A stretch of DNA of 31,525 nt from Chara braunii (taxonomy: Eukaryota; Streptophyta; Charophyceae; Charales; Characeae). A program made the translations under genes and the position numbers. The stretch lies in assembly GCA_003427395.1 (NCBI GenBank), contig BFEA01000162.1, positions 62,475 to 93,999 on the forward strand. Reading direction: 5' to 3'. The notes beneath the pieces are model-generated. The model had not been told where the DNA came from. It searched no databases and saw only the letters and a list, made by a program, of their open reading frames with translations. Positions 1-9,863 of this stretch are shown here, piece after piece. The stretch's first letter is position 1, and every line of letters begins with the position of its first letter.

Positions 1-420
1 AAAAAAAAAAAAAAAAAAAAACGCCTTTTTTTCCCCTATTTTCTTCGATTTCGCCCTTACCCCCCTAACCAAAAATTAGATTTTTTTCGTTTTTTTTTGC
101 CTGATGGGGTGGGGCTAGGGTTGCGCCGCCACGTGGCGCTTCCCGTTTCCCAAACCCCCTTCCCCAGCGGCCGCCACGCGTTCGCGAAGACGCGCGTCCG
201 CGCGGACGCGTCCGAGGGGTCGCGGACTCGACCCGGCCGCGGACTTGGCCACGCCTATCCGCCGCCGAGGGGGATTCATAGCGCATCGCTGCCAAAATCT
301 CAGTGCCGCCGCCGCAAAAAATCGGTAGGGCTTCCGTGTCACCGCCAAAAAGCGCCGCCGTTGCCGTGTCCAGCGAACAACATCACCCCAAAGTCATTCT
401 AAAATGGCTGCCGACGCTGC

Positions 421-570
421 GCAAAAAGGGCAGAGTCTCCCCTGCACCATTTGCCGATGACCTACCGCCGCCGTGCAAAACGGGCAGAGTCTCCCCTGCA
501 CCGCTTGCCGAGGACCTGCTGCCGCCGTGCAAAATGGGCAGAGTCTCTCCTGCACCGCGCAGCCCGGTGG
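421..570. repeat. 54-bp tandem repeat, about 2.8 copies
   Basis: Units start at 421, 475 and 529, each opening with GCAAAA(A/C/T)GGGCAGAGTCTC. The period is exactly 54 bp, a multiple of three, so an open frame over it encodes an 18-residue repeat containing GRVSPAP. The third unit diverges after about 40 bp. I treat it as a minisatellite rather than a protein repeat because no recognisable protein surrounds it. Confidence 0.85.
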
Positions 571-762
571 CTATGGCATCCTCTCCTCTCCTCTCTCACT
601 GCAAACCTCCACTCCACTCCTCCTCTTTCTCTTGCAGACCTCCACTCAGCTCCTTCTCACTCCACCAGCAGCTCCTCCTCCAGCAGCACAATGCTGCTCT
701 CCACTCCACACTCAATCAAAATGTGGGCAGCACCTCAACTGAGTGAGGATGCTGCTGGCCAG

Positions 763-893
763 CCCTGCTTTTATAGCTAGTCTGGAGTGGTGAGCAGCCA
801 CTTGGTGCTCAGCCAAAAAACGGGGCTGAGCCTGGCCCTCGATCTGAACTTCGATCGAGGGCTGGGAATCTTGATGTTCCCCTAGGAACATCA
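763..893. promoter_or_regulatory. TATA-like motif followed by two perfect hairpins
   Basis: A TATA-like motif (TTTATAGC, TATA at 772-775) is followed by a 10-bp perfect stem at 835-844/853-862 (GCCCTCGATC with its complement, 8-nt loop) and a 9-bp perfect stem at 872-880/885-893 (TGATGTTCC, 4-nt loop). The same kind of TATA-plus-hairpin arrangement recurs near 2336 and 12291, which suggests promoter parts of a repeat family such as LTRs. Promoter function is inference. Confidence 0.35.
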
Positions 894-1328
894 TGTCCCA
901 AGCTTTAGCAATGCACCCGGCCGCCTCCCCCGGCCAGGTGCAGCCTTGAAGTGGATGTATGAAGCCATTCTCAGCAGATTGTTAAAACCAACAGTTTGCT
1001 GTCAATTCAAAGTCCAGATGCAGGGCAGGACTGAGGTCGCAAACGAGTTCGTGACTGTTTTTTTCTTTTTTTTCCAACTCTTCTCCTCCCCCTTCTCGTT
1101 TTTCTATGCAAGGGGAGTTCGCCGCTCGAAACGAACGGGTGCCCCTTGGTCACTTCGCAAAGTCGTACTAGAGCCAAGCTCAACAGGGTTTTCCTACTCC
1201 TGCTGCAGTATGCGCCCGAACCCGGGCGCCATCGGTGCCAGGTTCAGGACTACAGGATCCTGCGGCCCGTTTTTCCTCAGCGAACGGGCGCATGCAGGCG
1301 TAGGTTGGAGACTTACCTGTCCCCTCGT

Positions 1329-1352
1329 TCTCTCTCTCTCTCTCTCTCTCTC
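1329..1352. repeat. (TC)n microsatellite
   Basis: About 12 uninterrupted TC units. Nearby, several copies of GCCCGTTT/AACGGGCG-like words recur between 1125 and 1620 and again near 1765, suggesting a local degenerate repeat. Confidence 0.9.
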
Positions 1353-1801
1353 GTGGTAGTAGTAGTAGGGATATGCACATTCCCACGTTCTAGAGGTAGA
1401 TTTGTTCGATTTTGCTCACCCAGACTGTCGAGGTTCAGCCTCCTGATGAGTCGGTGAGAGTCCGACGAAACCGCCTGGCATGCTCACGCTCTGCAGTCCG
1501 TTCGAACGGGCGCAACTACTGCAGTGGCAAGCCACTGTACATGGGAAGTGTATTTTCCCATGTTCTAACTATAGATTCATTCAACTAAGCCCGTTTGCTA
1601 AAACGGACGGGCACCCATACTACTCAAAAAAAAAAAAAAAAAAAAAAAAAAATCAAAGAATCTAAGAAAAATCTAAAAGAAGAGATCTTAGACAAATCTA
1701 GAAAATAATATTTTAAGGAAAATATAAAAAACGAAAGGAAAAACTTACCTCGTTTCAAAACGGTCGCCCGTTTTCACGGGTGCTATCATGCTTGCTGGGG
1801 A

Positions 1802-1824
1802 CTGAAGTGCCCCAGGCACTTCAG
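1802..1824. repeat. Perfect hairpin, 10-bp stem and 3-nt loop
   Basis: CTGAAGTGCC at 1802-1811 pairs with GGCACTTCAG at 1815-1824 around the loop CCA. There is no T-run immediately after it and no adjacent gene, so it is not called a terminator. Confidence 0.85.
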
Positions 1825-1912
1825 AGAGCATCAGGTGGCGCTTCACTTTAGTTCTTAGTTTAATTTTTAGTTCTTTTTTTTTTTTTTTTTTTTTTACCTT
1901 TGTCTATAGCCA

Positions 1913-1934
1913 ACGAGCACGTCACGCCTCGTGT
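1913..1934 (+). repeat. 22-bp direct repeat, left copy
   Basis: This 22-bp word (begins ACGAGCACGTCACGCC) is identical to 2282-2303. Its ends ACGAG and CTCGT are themselves inverted, so each copy can form a small stem. The two copies bracket about 350 bp that contain one of the hairpins. Confidence 0.85.
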
Positions 1935-2208
1935 CTTTTCAGCCACGAGCAACCAACGCCCAAGGGCATGGTTCCACTAGCAAAGAGGATCGGATCGAAC
2001 GCCTGAATCTGGACAAAGTTACGGAGATGTGCAGGAAATCGAGATCGAACTGCTTTTCTGCATCTCTGCATATAACACATCCAGATTCAGGAGCTAGATC
2101 CTACCCTTTTTCCTCGATTCATGCGTGTCATCCTTGCGCAGGGGCCAGGCTGATCTACGCGCGACAGATCTCGGCCGTGCAATTTTGATGATCGTTCGGT
2201 CGCGCCCA

Positions 2209-2253
2209 ACCGCCTTGGGCTGCTCCAAAAGGAGCTAGCCCAGAGGTGCGGTT
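2209..2253. repeat. Imperfect long hairpin
   Basis: GCTCC (2222-2226) and GGAGC (2231-2235) pair around AAAA. The stem continues with TGGGCT (2216-2221) pairing AGCCCA (2237-2242) after a one-base bulge. An outer AACCGC/GCGGTT pair (2208-2213/2248-2253) closes it. It lies just before the right copy of the 22-bp direct repeat. Confidence 0.75.
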
Positions 2254-2281
2254 CCTCCGATTCGATCCCGGTATATCCCAT

Positions 2282-2303
2282 ACGAGCACGTCACGCCTCG
2301 TGT
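2282..2303 (+). repeat. 22-bp direct repeat, right copy
   Basis: Exact second copy of 1913-1934, 369 bp downstream. It is immediately followed by the two perfect hairpins at 2311-2356. Confidence 0.85.
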
Positions 2304-2310
2304 GGCCTAG

Positions 2311-2356
2311 CTCCTATCACGACAGTGATAGGAGCAGCTCCTCTATAAGAGGAGCT
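2311..2356. promoter_or_regulatory. Two adjacent perfect hairpins, the second with a TATA-like loop
   Basis: CTCCTATCAC (2311-2320) pairs perfectly with 2325-2334 around GACA. Directly after it, AGCTCCTCT (2336-2344) pairs with AGAGGAGCT (2348-2356) around the loop ATA, so a CTATAAG box sits across the loop of the second stem. This may be the promoter core of an LTR or other repeat. No coding region follows nearby, so function is inference. Confidence 0.45.
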
Positions 2357-3013
2357 CACCCAGTTGCTAGGCTGCCGCCCTGTAGCCTAACATACACTGA
2401 GGCCTGGGCCTGCTGGCAACCAAACCCCCACCCGCTTTCTCACTTGGTGGGGCACCGGGCCCCCTGGCTAGGTGCCCTGCCTTGGCCAGCGTACCGCCGA
2501 CCCACGCCCGGCTTCACCGAAACGCATCGGTCGGACGTGGCTTTACGGGGGGGGTCGCGCTTTCACTCGCGGAGGTCTTAATTCGGCCCTTATAGGCTCT
2601 GAATCGCGCGGCTTAACAGCCGCGTGTCCTTATTTTAGGTAGAAAATTATTACATTTTACGACCATACGTCCGTGCGGCGTTACCAAATATGGGGAAAAA
2701 AACGGTCACACTGCTGGTTCTCACCGCCGATCCCATATGCCGCAGACGTCAGGTCTTTAGGTTCAATAAGTCTTAGTCTCTCAGTCATAGGTCAAGTTCG
2801 AATAAACTTATGGCAGATAACCCATCTCATCAAGTTATGAAGCCCGACTAACCATTTACTAAGTTGGACATCGTTCGACATTTAAACTACCGGGCAGATA
2901 CCCTTGTCAGGGTTTCTGCCCCGACAGCGGTGCATGGGGAGTGCATTCTGAACAACTTGTTTGAAAGAGGCCGCGTCCCAGCCTGTAGTTGGACTGGCCA
3001 TGAAAGCAGCACC

Positions 3014-3615
3014 AGTACAGATCGCAAGACAGAAAGCTGGGTGTACGGCAATCGCTGAAGGGGAGGGTTAGTAGCACAGTAAATTGGGGTCTAGGAGGAC
3101 TGTGGAACTCTTTTTTTTTTTTTGACGTTGCTATGGGTAGGGCGTTGTTGTGAAATGGGGTGAAGAAGTAAGATTGCAGGTAGAATGTCGTGTCTTGTGA
3201 GGGGGATGGTCAGTGTGAGCACTGAACGTTCAGGTTGGTAGCAAAGTAGAAGTGGCAGTGTGGGAAGGGGTGATTATCTGGCGAGGGCTAGGCAAGGGCT
3301 AAGATTGAGAAGATGAATAGCTGCCCAAAGATTAGGGGGGAGGGGGGGGAGCAAATAGTCAGCAGAACAGACCGCAAGACAGAAAGCTGGGTGTACGAGA
3401 ATCGATGAAGGGGAGGGATAGACGCATAGTAAATCGGGGTCGAGGCAGACTGTGGAACTTTTTTTTTTTCTTTTTTTTTACATGGCTATGCGGAGGGACA
3501 TGTTGTCAGATGAGGTGAAGATGTAAGATAGCAGATAGAATGTCGTGTGAGGGGGAACGTAGGCTGTGCGTAGATAGTTAGTGTTGTGGATGGTCAGTAT
3601 GAGCACTGAACGTTT
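3014..3615 (+). repeat. Diverged tandem duplication, about 220-250 bp per copy
   Basis: Copy 1 (about 3014-3231) and copy 2 (about 3362-3615) share the same order of words: CGCAAGACAGAAAGCTGGGT, GAAGGGGAGGG, a run of T, TAGAATGTCGTGT and GAGCACTGAACGTT. The copies differ by many substitutions and small indels, so the duplication is old. No open frame is conserved between them. Confidence 0.8.
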
Positions 3616-3724
3616 GGGTATATCTTACTTGAAAATCGAAGCAGGCTTGTCTTCTCTTGGATGCTATTGCAGTCACATTCACTCTTACTAGCGGTAGTGG
3701 TATTCGCTGTCGTCATGCACACCT

Positions 3725-3775
3725 TCGTCGAAAGTCGCCCTCGTATTGCACTACTACCTCGTCGAAAGTCGCCCT
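3725..3775 (+). repeat. 17-bp direct repeat
   Basis: TCGTCGAAAGTCGCCCT occurs at 3725-3741 and again at 3759-3775, a 34-bp offset. It is a small local duplication with no visible function. Confidence 0.8.
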
Positions 3776-3846
3776 TGGTAAATATGTTACGTACGTCCTT
3801 GGTGGGTCCCTCGTGTCAGTGACATGGCAGGGCTCCGTGTGGCCGG

Positions 3847-3879
3847 AACACGCCTTTTCCGTGATTGGAAAGGCGTGTT
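3847..3879. repeat. Hairpin with 11-bp perfect stem
   Basis: AACACGCCTTT pairs with AAAGGCGTGTT. Counting one bulged T, the stem reaches 13 bp. It lies in pyrimidine-rich DNA with no supported gene. Confidence 0.8.
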
Positions 3880-4606
3880 GCAGTCTTCTTCCTATTTCAT
3901 CGTTTCTCCCTGTTCCTCTTCGGTAAGATACCACGAGTATTCATGGGCAGAAACCGCCTTTCCTTTTTTGGACCTGTCCCCTTAATCAATCTCACTTCTC
4001 TCCTCGCCTTCCTCGTAGAGGAATATAGTCCCTGTGGGCCCTATCCCACCGTTTATCCGTTACCAACGAACGGCTGGATAGTGTTCACCCTCCTATTCCT
4101 CTTCGATGTCCACAGAAAATGTCATTGTATCTTTTGTCTTGTACTCCTTGTAGTCCTTTGTCCTGTAGCTCCCTCCTTCGCTCTCCTTTGCTTCCGTAGC
4201 AGCTCCTGTAGCAGCTCGCGAATCTTAGTTTCCCGTATGCAACTCAGAGTCTGTATTGAGGCGGCAAGATTCTGTCCGAATCTCCCTCTTCTTGTCACCT
4301 CCTTTGCCCCATTTCGTTTCAACTCGATGAGGATCCAAGATCCTGTAAGCCCTATCCCACCATCCGTTCTGGTGAGCGGAGGGTGCACTAGGTGTCGGAT
4401 TTTTTCCCCTAGATGCAGCTACACGTAAAAGATGCATTGCACACCTAGGCGCTGGGCTACGCCCAGTCTCCCATGTGGCACGGCTCGGCGTTTGCGCGCA
4501 GAGGGTGGCTCACTCAGGGGGCATTACTCGCCGCGATGGCGCGGTGGCATGGCGCGAAACATAGCGCTGCAAGAACATTGCGCTAACCCGCGGCATGTTC
4601 GGTCCA

Positions 4607-4680
4607 CCTTGGAGGTATGTTTCTACAAAGGTTAAGTTGAAAAGTTGAGATGTCTGCCTTGGAAGTATGTTTCTACAAAG
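4607..4680 (+). repeat. 24-bp direct repeat, 50-bp offset
   Basis: CCTTGGA(G/A)GTATGTTTCTACAAAG occurs at 4607-4630 and 4657-4680 with a single difference. It is just upstream of the histidine kinase exon, probably inside an intron. Confidence 0.8.
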
Positions 4681-5015
4681 TTCACAGGAGGGCCAAGGGG
4701 TTTTGGTTCAGCGGGCATGGGCGAGATGGGCAGTCAATAAATGCTGTACAAGGTTTCTCTGGCTGTAATGAGGGAAAGTGTACGGGTGTGTGATGTTGTG
4801 GGACTTTCGAGTGGAATAGGAACTGGGATGATGCTCCCCAGAATCAAGGAGCCTCAGTCATAAGTCTGGAATTTTCTTAAAAAGAAAACAGAAAAATCCA
4901 CTCTAGAGTACAGAGTCCAGACCTGAAAGATTGCCTTGGATGGGAGATGTTTCGTTCTCTTGCTTCTTATCTCAACTGCCAATTTGATGCCATGCTTCTG
5001 TTTGATCTTTATCAG

Positions 5016-5690
5016 AACTTGTTACCATGACCAGCTTTATGTGGGCGTCAAAGCGTTATCAAGAATGGATGTTTCTGGAGCGGACAGTCTGGAATAAAAC
5101 TTACGTTACTCGCATGGTTATGATGCCGATCTATGGCAATCCGGTTCAGTCGGTTTATAGTCCACTTATTGGCGGTTCCATTTATAAAAATCTAGTTGGG
5201 TACGTAGAGGTGCACACGAACGTCTCGGAATTGTTCCAGCGGCTGTACGTTGACAACCCTGACATTGTAGATGGTGTTGATATCACGGTATTCATGGTCG
5301 TGGAATCTCGGGTGATTGCGGTCTTCGACTCGGAAAACCGTGCATTCTCCGAACAAGGCAATCATTCTGCGGGGCAGAATCCTGTTGCGTTCCCACTGAG
5401 CATAGAAGGTGGGGCAGACCTCGTCTGCCGGCTTAAGAACAGTGGATCAAATTGGCGGAGTGCACTCGCGTGGTCTGCACTGCCAATAGGGAGCTCAGCC
5501 ACCCTCTTCCTCGCGGCTTATGTACTGTTATATCAGATCCAGAAAGTACAGAAGGACCTCCAGCGGATGAGCAGGCTGAAGGATTCTGCAGACCAGGCAA
5601 AGCTAATTGCAGAGGGCGCCAGCAGAATGAAGGGAAACTTTCTAGCAACAATGTCTCATGAAATTCGCACCCCAATGACCGGAGTCATAG
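5016..5690 (+). CDS. Hybrid-type sensor histidine kinase with CHASE-like sensor, single exon (partial)
   Basis: This is one internal exon of a membrane histidine kinase, phase 1 at its 3' end. It follows a pyrimidine-leaning acceptor ending CAG at 5015 (the frame is closed upstream by TGA at 5003) and ends at a donor GTATGA at 5691. In order it encodes the C-terminal part of an extracytoplasmic sensor domain, a Cys-Arg pair and a hydrophobic segment (about residues 147-171 counting from the ATG at 5027), a juxtamembrane helix with [10 protein letters not shown], and the HisKA H-box [12 protein letters not shown]. The phosphoacceptor His codon is at 5657-5659 (residue 211). This order, CHASE end then CRxK then TM then linker then H-box, is that of the plant cytokinin-receptor family (established knowledge). 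Assignment of the sensor as CHASE is inference from weak similarity. ATPase and receiver domains are not found in the window, so this is either an exon before a very long intron or a captured fragment. Confidence 0.75.
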
Positions 5691-6770
5691 GTATGATATC
5701 ACATAATTCATCTGCCTCGGCTTGCCACCCACCCAAGTGACTCTGCTGAGCTCTGCTTGACAGAGATTTCCTCCTTACTTTTACTTTTAATTAACACTCC
5801 AGCTGCTGTTGCCCAACCCTCCCCGCCTCTTTTTTTTTTTTTTTTTTTTGGGAAATGTCTTTTTGATTATGTGCTGAAAACCGGGTTCAGCGTCCTTTAC
5901 ATAACTTACTCACTTGAACTGCCAGCGCCTTTCCCAGCTATCGGCCGCGGGCCCTGTGCGCCGGGCTTTCAGGGCACATCTGGCCACCACCGGAGGCCAA
6001 GTGCGGCCTCCGTATTAACCGGCGCGCATTTGATTTTCAAGCAGGCAAAGGTACTGGTGGTTTAATGGCTCCTTCCTTTATAGCTGAGGGGCCCTGAGAC
6101 AGTGGCATTGATTGCTTTAGACAGGACGGATTCACCTCTACGCTGGCCCTGTTCTTCACTAACCGCTCTGATTGCTCAATATTATGTGACAACCTGGAAT
6201 GTAAAAGGGTGGGAGCATACAGCCTATGGTATGAATAATCACACCAGCACACATGATAAAAATTAAAAAGAGAAAACTATGGTGCAGTCAGGGTTTGAGT
6301 TTGAAAATGCACTTGAGGCAAAAGGACCGGTAATGGTGAATGTATGTAACCTAGGTTTCGGGTCCAGTGGGGTCATGCAGGGGTGTGTTGTTAAAAACGG
6401 TGATGTGCACTTGAGGGACCAGGCTGCACTGAGCAGTTTGCAACAAATGACAACCATGCCGCATAGAGCCAGAACACACTGACTACCCAAACCCTCTCCT
6501 TTAGCTGCTCCACTTCACTCCACCGAAAAGCATGAACCAAAAAATGAATGAACTGTAGTCCTGGCTCGTCACTTTCTTTTATGCCAATTTTGCCTGGGCC
6601 TACAGGGTCCTACGGGGCTGTGGCCTAGAGAATTCTAGAACTCTATCCAGGATCAGCTTACAGTATGCTTAATTGGAGGTCCCAGGCTCGAATCTGACTG
6701 GCAGTAAGAGCTGAAAACAAAAATAAAATTAAAACGAATTGGTTTTACTTCACACTTGGATCAGGTCTCG

Positions 6771-6781
6771 GGTTCGAATCC
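6771..6781 (+). promoter_or_regulatory. Pol III B-box-like site (tRNA-derived remnant)
   Basis: GGTTCGAATCC matches the tRNA T-loop/B-box consensus exactly. A second, poorer match GGCTCGAATCT lies 86 bp upstream at 6685-6695. The flanking bases do not form a complete 5-bp T stem, and I find no acceptor-stem partner or good A box at normal distance. It is therefore a tRNA-like relic, possibly of SINE type, not a tRNA gene. Confidence 0.4.
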
Positions 6782-6968
6782 CCCTGAGCCCGACACTCCC
6801 TCCACCTCAGCTCGAAGTCCCTTGAGAACCTACTAACAAAGTCTGCAAACTAAGATGTGTTACGATCCTGGTCATTCCCAAAGTGCAAATTCACAATGAA
6901 AGACAATGCCACCCAATTGCGAAAGAAATGAAAGCACTTGCACAGAGATAGAGACCAGAAGGGAGAGA

Positions 6969-7002
6969 AAGAAGAAGAAGAAGAAGAAGAAGAAGAAGAA
7001 GA
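6969..7002. repeat. (AAG)n microsatellite
   Basis: An uninterrupted run of AAG triplets. It creates Lys-rich and Ser-rich false open frames on the two strands. Confidence 0.9.
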
Positions 7003-7921
7003 TGTACACCAGCAAGACCAATGACAATTCCCCCTTCTCTCTCCACCTTCCTCCTCCTCCTTCACTTCGCCAATCTTATTCTTCTCCCAATAATAATAAT
7101 AACAATGAGTGGATGAACCANAANCNATATCCNAAGTTCCCTCTTACTGCTGACTCAACAACAACAACAACAACGACAAGTCCACCATAGCTATGGCTTC
7201 CCTCCTTCTTCCTCCCCTCACATGCCTAGGCTATGGCGGACTACTGAGGGCCCTGCCCTCCTGTCCATAGGACAACCCAAAGCAGCTCTGGCGCTGCACT
7301 ACTGTCCAAAGAACAACCCAAAGCAGCTATGCCGCTGCTGACTGATCCGCCATGCCAGACTCTGCCTCGAGCTTCCTTGGTGCGGCACTACCCCAACTGG
7401 GGCCTTCCAGATGCAGAGCCCAACAAGGTGATGAAGATGGTGTCCACCATAGCCAGGTAGGTGCCTCGCCACTCTCCTCCTTCGCCCCCTTCTTCCTCCT
7501 CCTCAGGCTGGGCTGCTTGCCATAGCCAGGCTGAACGCCCAGGCTGCCCTTCACCTCCAGGTAGAGCTGTACCAGCCCAGCGCTCCGCTCGGCAGCATGT
7601 CGCCAATCCTTGCATACCGCAAAAATGAGGAGGAGCTACTTGCTCCTCCCGAAGATATAGCGGCCTACTGGCCTCTTGGGCGGTGACTTCCTAGGCCGAG
7701 CGGCCTCCCAGCAACCGGTACCTCCTCCCTTTCGGAGGGAAACATCATTGCAGGCTCTGCTATCTTCCGGACAGGCCCTAGACCCGGGCTACTTGGACTG
7801 GTACCGGCCTACCTGTAGCCTACCGCTACTAGGCCTCTAAAAATGCCAACTTTTTGTCTTCTTCTGCTCGGCCTCCAGTACCCGACACTTTTACCACTAC
7901 TTGAGTGGTACCGGCCTACCT

Positions 7922-7996
7922 GCTACTCGAGTGTTTTTCCCCGCTGCTCTAAGTGTCGCGGGCCTACCCCCGCTACTTGAGTGTTTTCCCCGCTGC
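7922..7996 (+). repeat. Direct repeat, 50-bp offset
   Basis: GCTACTCGAGTGTTTTTCC followed by CCGCTGC at 7922-7947 recurs with a one-base deletion and one substitution at 7972-7996. Related words (GGTACCGGCCTACCTG) occur at about 7799 and 7906, so 7780-8000 is a patch of degenerate short repeats. Confidence 0.75.
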
Positions 7997-8257
7997 AACC
8001 CTCAAAGTCACGGCCACAGGTAAGTACCGGCCCTGCGGGGCCTTTCAACCAACAAGCACCCTTGCAGGTCACACACACACTCAGCCGACAAGCACTCAGA
8101 CAGGCATGCAAACCAGCAGGCACACACACACACACAGACATGGAAATCACAGCAGAATGCGGAAATCTCAGCAAGGCATTTATTCCAATCAGCAGTGTTC
8201 TCAGTTTGTGTTCTTGGGGGGTCATTACAGATGAGACTCCAGGAATAATACAAACAT

Positions 8258-8368
8258 CTACCGTCTTCCCCCGAACACAACGCACCCTCATTTTGGCTGT
8301 ATCTGGCCGGAAATATAGCTTGTATACATTCATTTTTAGGGTGCGTTATGTTCGGGGGAAGACGGTAG
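8258..8368. mobile_element. MITE: 111-bp element with 31-bp terminal inverted repeats
   Basis: 8258-8288 and 8338-8368 are inverted copies with one mismatch in 31 bp (left end CTACCGTCTTCCCCCGAACA), separated by a 49-bp AT-rich centre. The sequence encodes no protein. If the target duplication is TA (8259-8260 and 8366-8367), the inverted repeats proper begin CCGTCTTCCC and the element would fit a Tc1/mariner-type non-autonomous family. That class assignment is inference from TA alone. The near-perfect arms imply a recent insertion or a constrained hairpin; transcribed, it would fold into one long stem-loop. Confidence 0.8.
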
Positions 8369-8811
8369 TATACAAAATAGACCGCTGTAGTCAGTCTCTT
8401 CTTCTCTGTTGCTGTTGGAGGCTTCTTTCATAATTTTCTATGATTCAAGGTGTTGTCTCCATCGGAGTACTTCTGTCTACCTACTCGTCTTCTTCCTCTT
8501 CCGGATAATGAGAGAAACTGTGAACACAGAGAAAAATATAAGAAGAAGACGACATGAGTTCTACATATCATGGCGCTGACACCTTCCTCCCCACACCTCC
8601 TTGACATAGCACACTGTCCAGGATCTCAACCCTTCTACTCAAATGCCACTCAAATTGATGAGTTTACTTTCTATCGACGGTAATAAATACTACCACAACA
8701 ACCTACTCGACGACCGCCTTAGCACTTCGATGCCGCCTTGAACGGTGGTACCCTTCCGCGTGTGGCGGCACCAACAAGCTGACATCCAAATATTCCCACG
8801 ATCCCGTCTAG

Positions 8812-9261
8812 GTGCATTATGCACGTATCTGGCGGCAAGTAGGGCCAACACCACCGCGTTATGCAGGTTTTGGATCAGCAAGTGACTCAGATTCCCAGGC
8901 TGTTTCACCACCGGCTGGGACTGCATCACCCGCTGATACAGAAGTTGCTGCGTCCCTGACTGAGGCTGTACTAGCGGTTTTACAAAAGAAACCCCCCTCC
9001 AGTACAACCTCAACCAGCAGCAAGGGGAAGGATAAGGGACGCCGTCCTTTTACCCCTGTCCAGAGACCTAATCTGCCAAGAGATGTCCGTATGCCAGCTG
9101 ACCCCGTGAACCCTTCCACCCTTCCCTGGCATGATCTCAGGATCCAGGAAGGGGTGTGGAGAAGGAGGAAGGATAGGGGGGTCTGCCTGCGATGTGAGGG
9201 ACAACACAATCTGAAGGACTGCCCTTACATGCGAGGCCTTGGGTCACAACCAAAAAACTGA
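8812..9261 (+). pseudogene. gag: Element 1 gag, C-terminal nucleocapsid part
   Basis: The open frame of 149 codons has a Ser/Pro/Thr-rich front, a Lys-rich linker and, near the end, one zinc knuckle CLRCEGQHNLKDC. The spacing is CX2CX3HX4C, one residue shorter than the usual retroviral CX2CX4HX4C. The basic stretch RKDRG precedes it. The capsid domain expected upstream is absent. The frame ends at 9261, and protease-side coding resumes in another frame after about 9265, so a small indel separates them. Nucleic-acid binding is the family role; this copy is not functional. Confidence 0.75.
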
Positions 9262-9264
9262 AGC

Positions 9265-9863
9265 AGACCCTAGGGGCAACAGCTCCCCCTAGTGCTGCAA
9301 ACTCATCTTCTGAAGAAGATGAATCTGCAGCTGCTTCAGTAGATAGGCCTTGTGTTGGAGCTGTGCGGGCAGCATCCTTTTGTTATCAGGATCCTGACCC
9401 GGATCGGGAACTGGAGGAGCATGAGGATCAGATGCTTGCTTCCCTCTTCCTTCATTTGAAGGAGCAACGGAAAACGAAATTTGAACTCATCCTACTTCAG
9501 CCCCTGATCAACCACACCAGAATCAAGGGTTTGTTGGATTGTGGAGCCACCTAGAACTTTATGTCACCTAATGCAGTTAAAAAGCTGCATCTGGGTCTAA
9601 CGGCAGAGACACTGCAGCAACCGTTGCAGGTCCGGATAGGGGACTCCACTATCCTCACTATCAGGGAGAAGGTCAGGGGCATCCCTGTGGCCTTCGATAC
9701 AGTTGGAGAACTCAGGCATGCTATGAACTTTATATTTTCCTTGATCTTCCCTTTGATTTGGTGTTTTCTATGCAGTGGCTACGGGCAGTCGACCCTAGGA
9801 TCGACTGGCAGATTCCTAAGGTTGAACTTCCCAATATGCAGGGGGTGTATCAACTATGCATGA
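9265..9863 (+). pseudogene. Element 1 aspartic protease
   Basis: Acidic linker sequence (SSSEEDE) leads to the retropepsin active site LLDCGAT at about 9534-9551, a Cys variant of the usual DSGAT. The next codon is TAG (9552-9554) where family members normally have a sense codon, followed by NFMSP, so the enzyme is interrupted right beside its catalytic Asp. Coding continues in frame from 9555, then shifts frame at about 9738 before the flap/C-terminal part. A protease of this type would cleave the Gag-Pol polyprotein. Confidence 0.8.

Larger units (their letters stand above)
1..5015. other. Gene-poor repetitive region
   Basis: I see no protein gene that can be supported here. The stretch holds a poly(A) run at the very start, GC-rich then pyrimidine-rich low-complexity DNA (1-760), poly(A) at about 1626-1652, poly(T) at about 1875-1895, hairpins, short direct repeats and two diverged tandem repeats listed separately. 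Open frames exist, the longest 187 codons at 3865-4428, but they are rich in Ser, Leu, Phe and Cys as expected from pyrimidine-rich noncoding DNA and show no domain. The earlier exons of the histidine kinase at 5016 should lie upstream, but I could not identify them in this stretch. Confidence 0.6.
5691..8257. other. Intron or intergenic stretch with simple repeats
   Basis: No exon continuing the kinase was found on either strand. Contents: poly(T) at about 5830-5849, a hairpin at 5991-6012 (CGGAGGCC stem, 6-nt loop), Pol III B-box-like words near 6685 and 6771, an (AAG)n run, short AAT and AAC triplet runs, four isolated N bases between 7122 and 7133, a hairpin at 7629-7649 (GGAGGAGC stem) and short direct repeats near 7922-7996. 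Short open frames are present, for example 6279-6482, but none has recognisable content. Confidence 0.55.

Noticed and set aside
303-746. 147-codon frame with a GRVSPAP repeat
   Set aside because: Frame created by the 54-bp tandem repeat and pyrimidine-rich DNA; no supporting domain or second reading.
1802-1824. Rho-independent-type terminator
   Set aside because: Perfect stem but no T-run after it, no upstream gene, and a eukaryotic context.
3865-4428. 187-codon plus-strand open frame
   Set aside because: Pyrimidine-rich DNA giving a Phe/Leu/Ser/Cys-rich translation, no domain, and competing frames on the minus strand.
6685-6800. tRNA gene at the GGTTCGAATCC site
   Set aside because: The T stem pairs only three bases, and no acceptor-stem partner or properly spaced A box exists.
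8690-9013. 107-codon minus-strand frame opposite gag
   Set aside because: Antisense shadow of the gag coding region and its flank; the plus strand carries the zinc knuckle.
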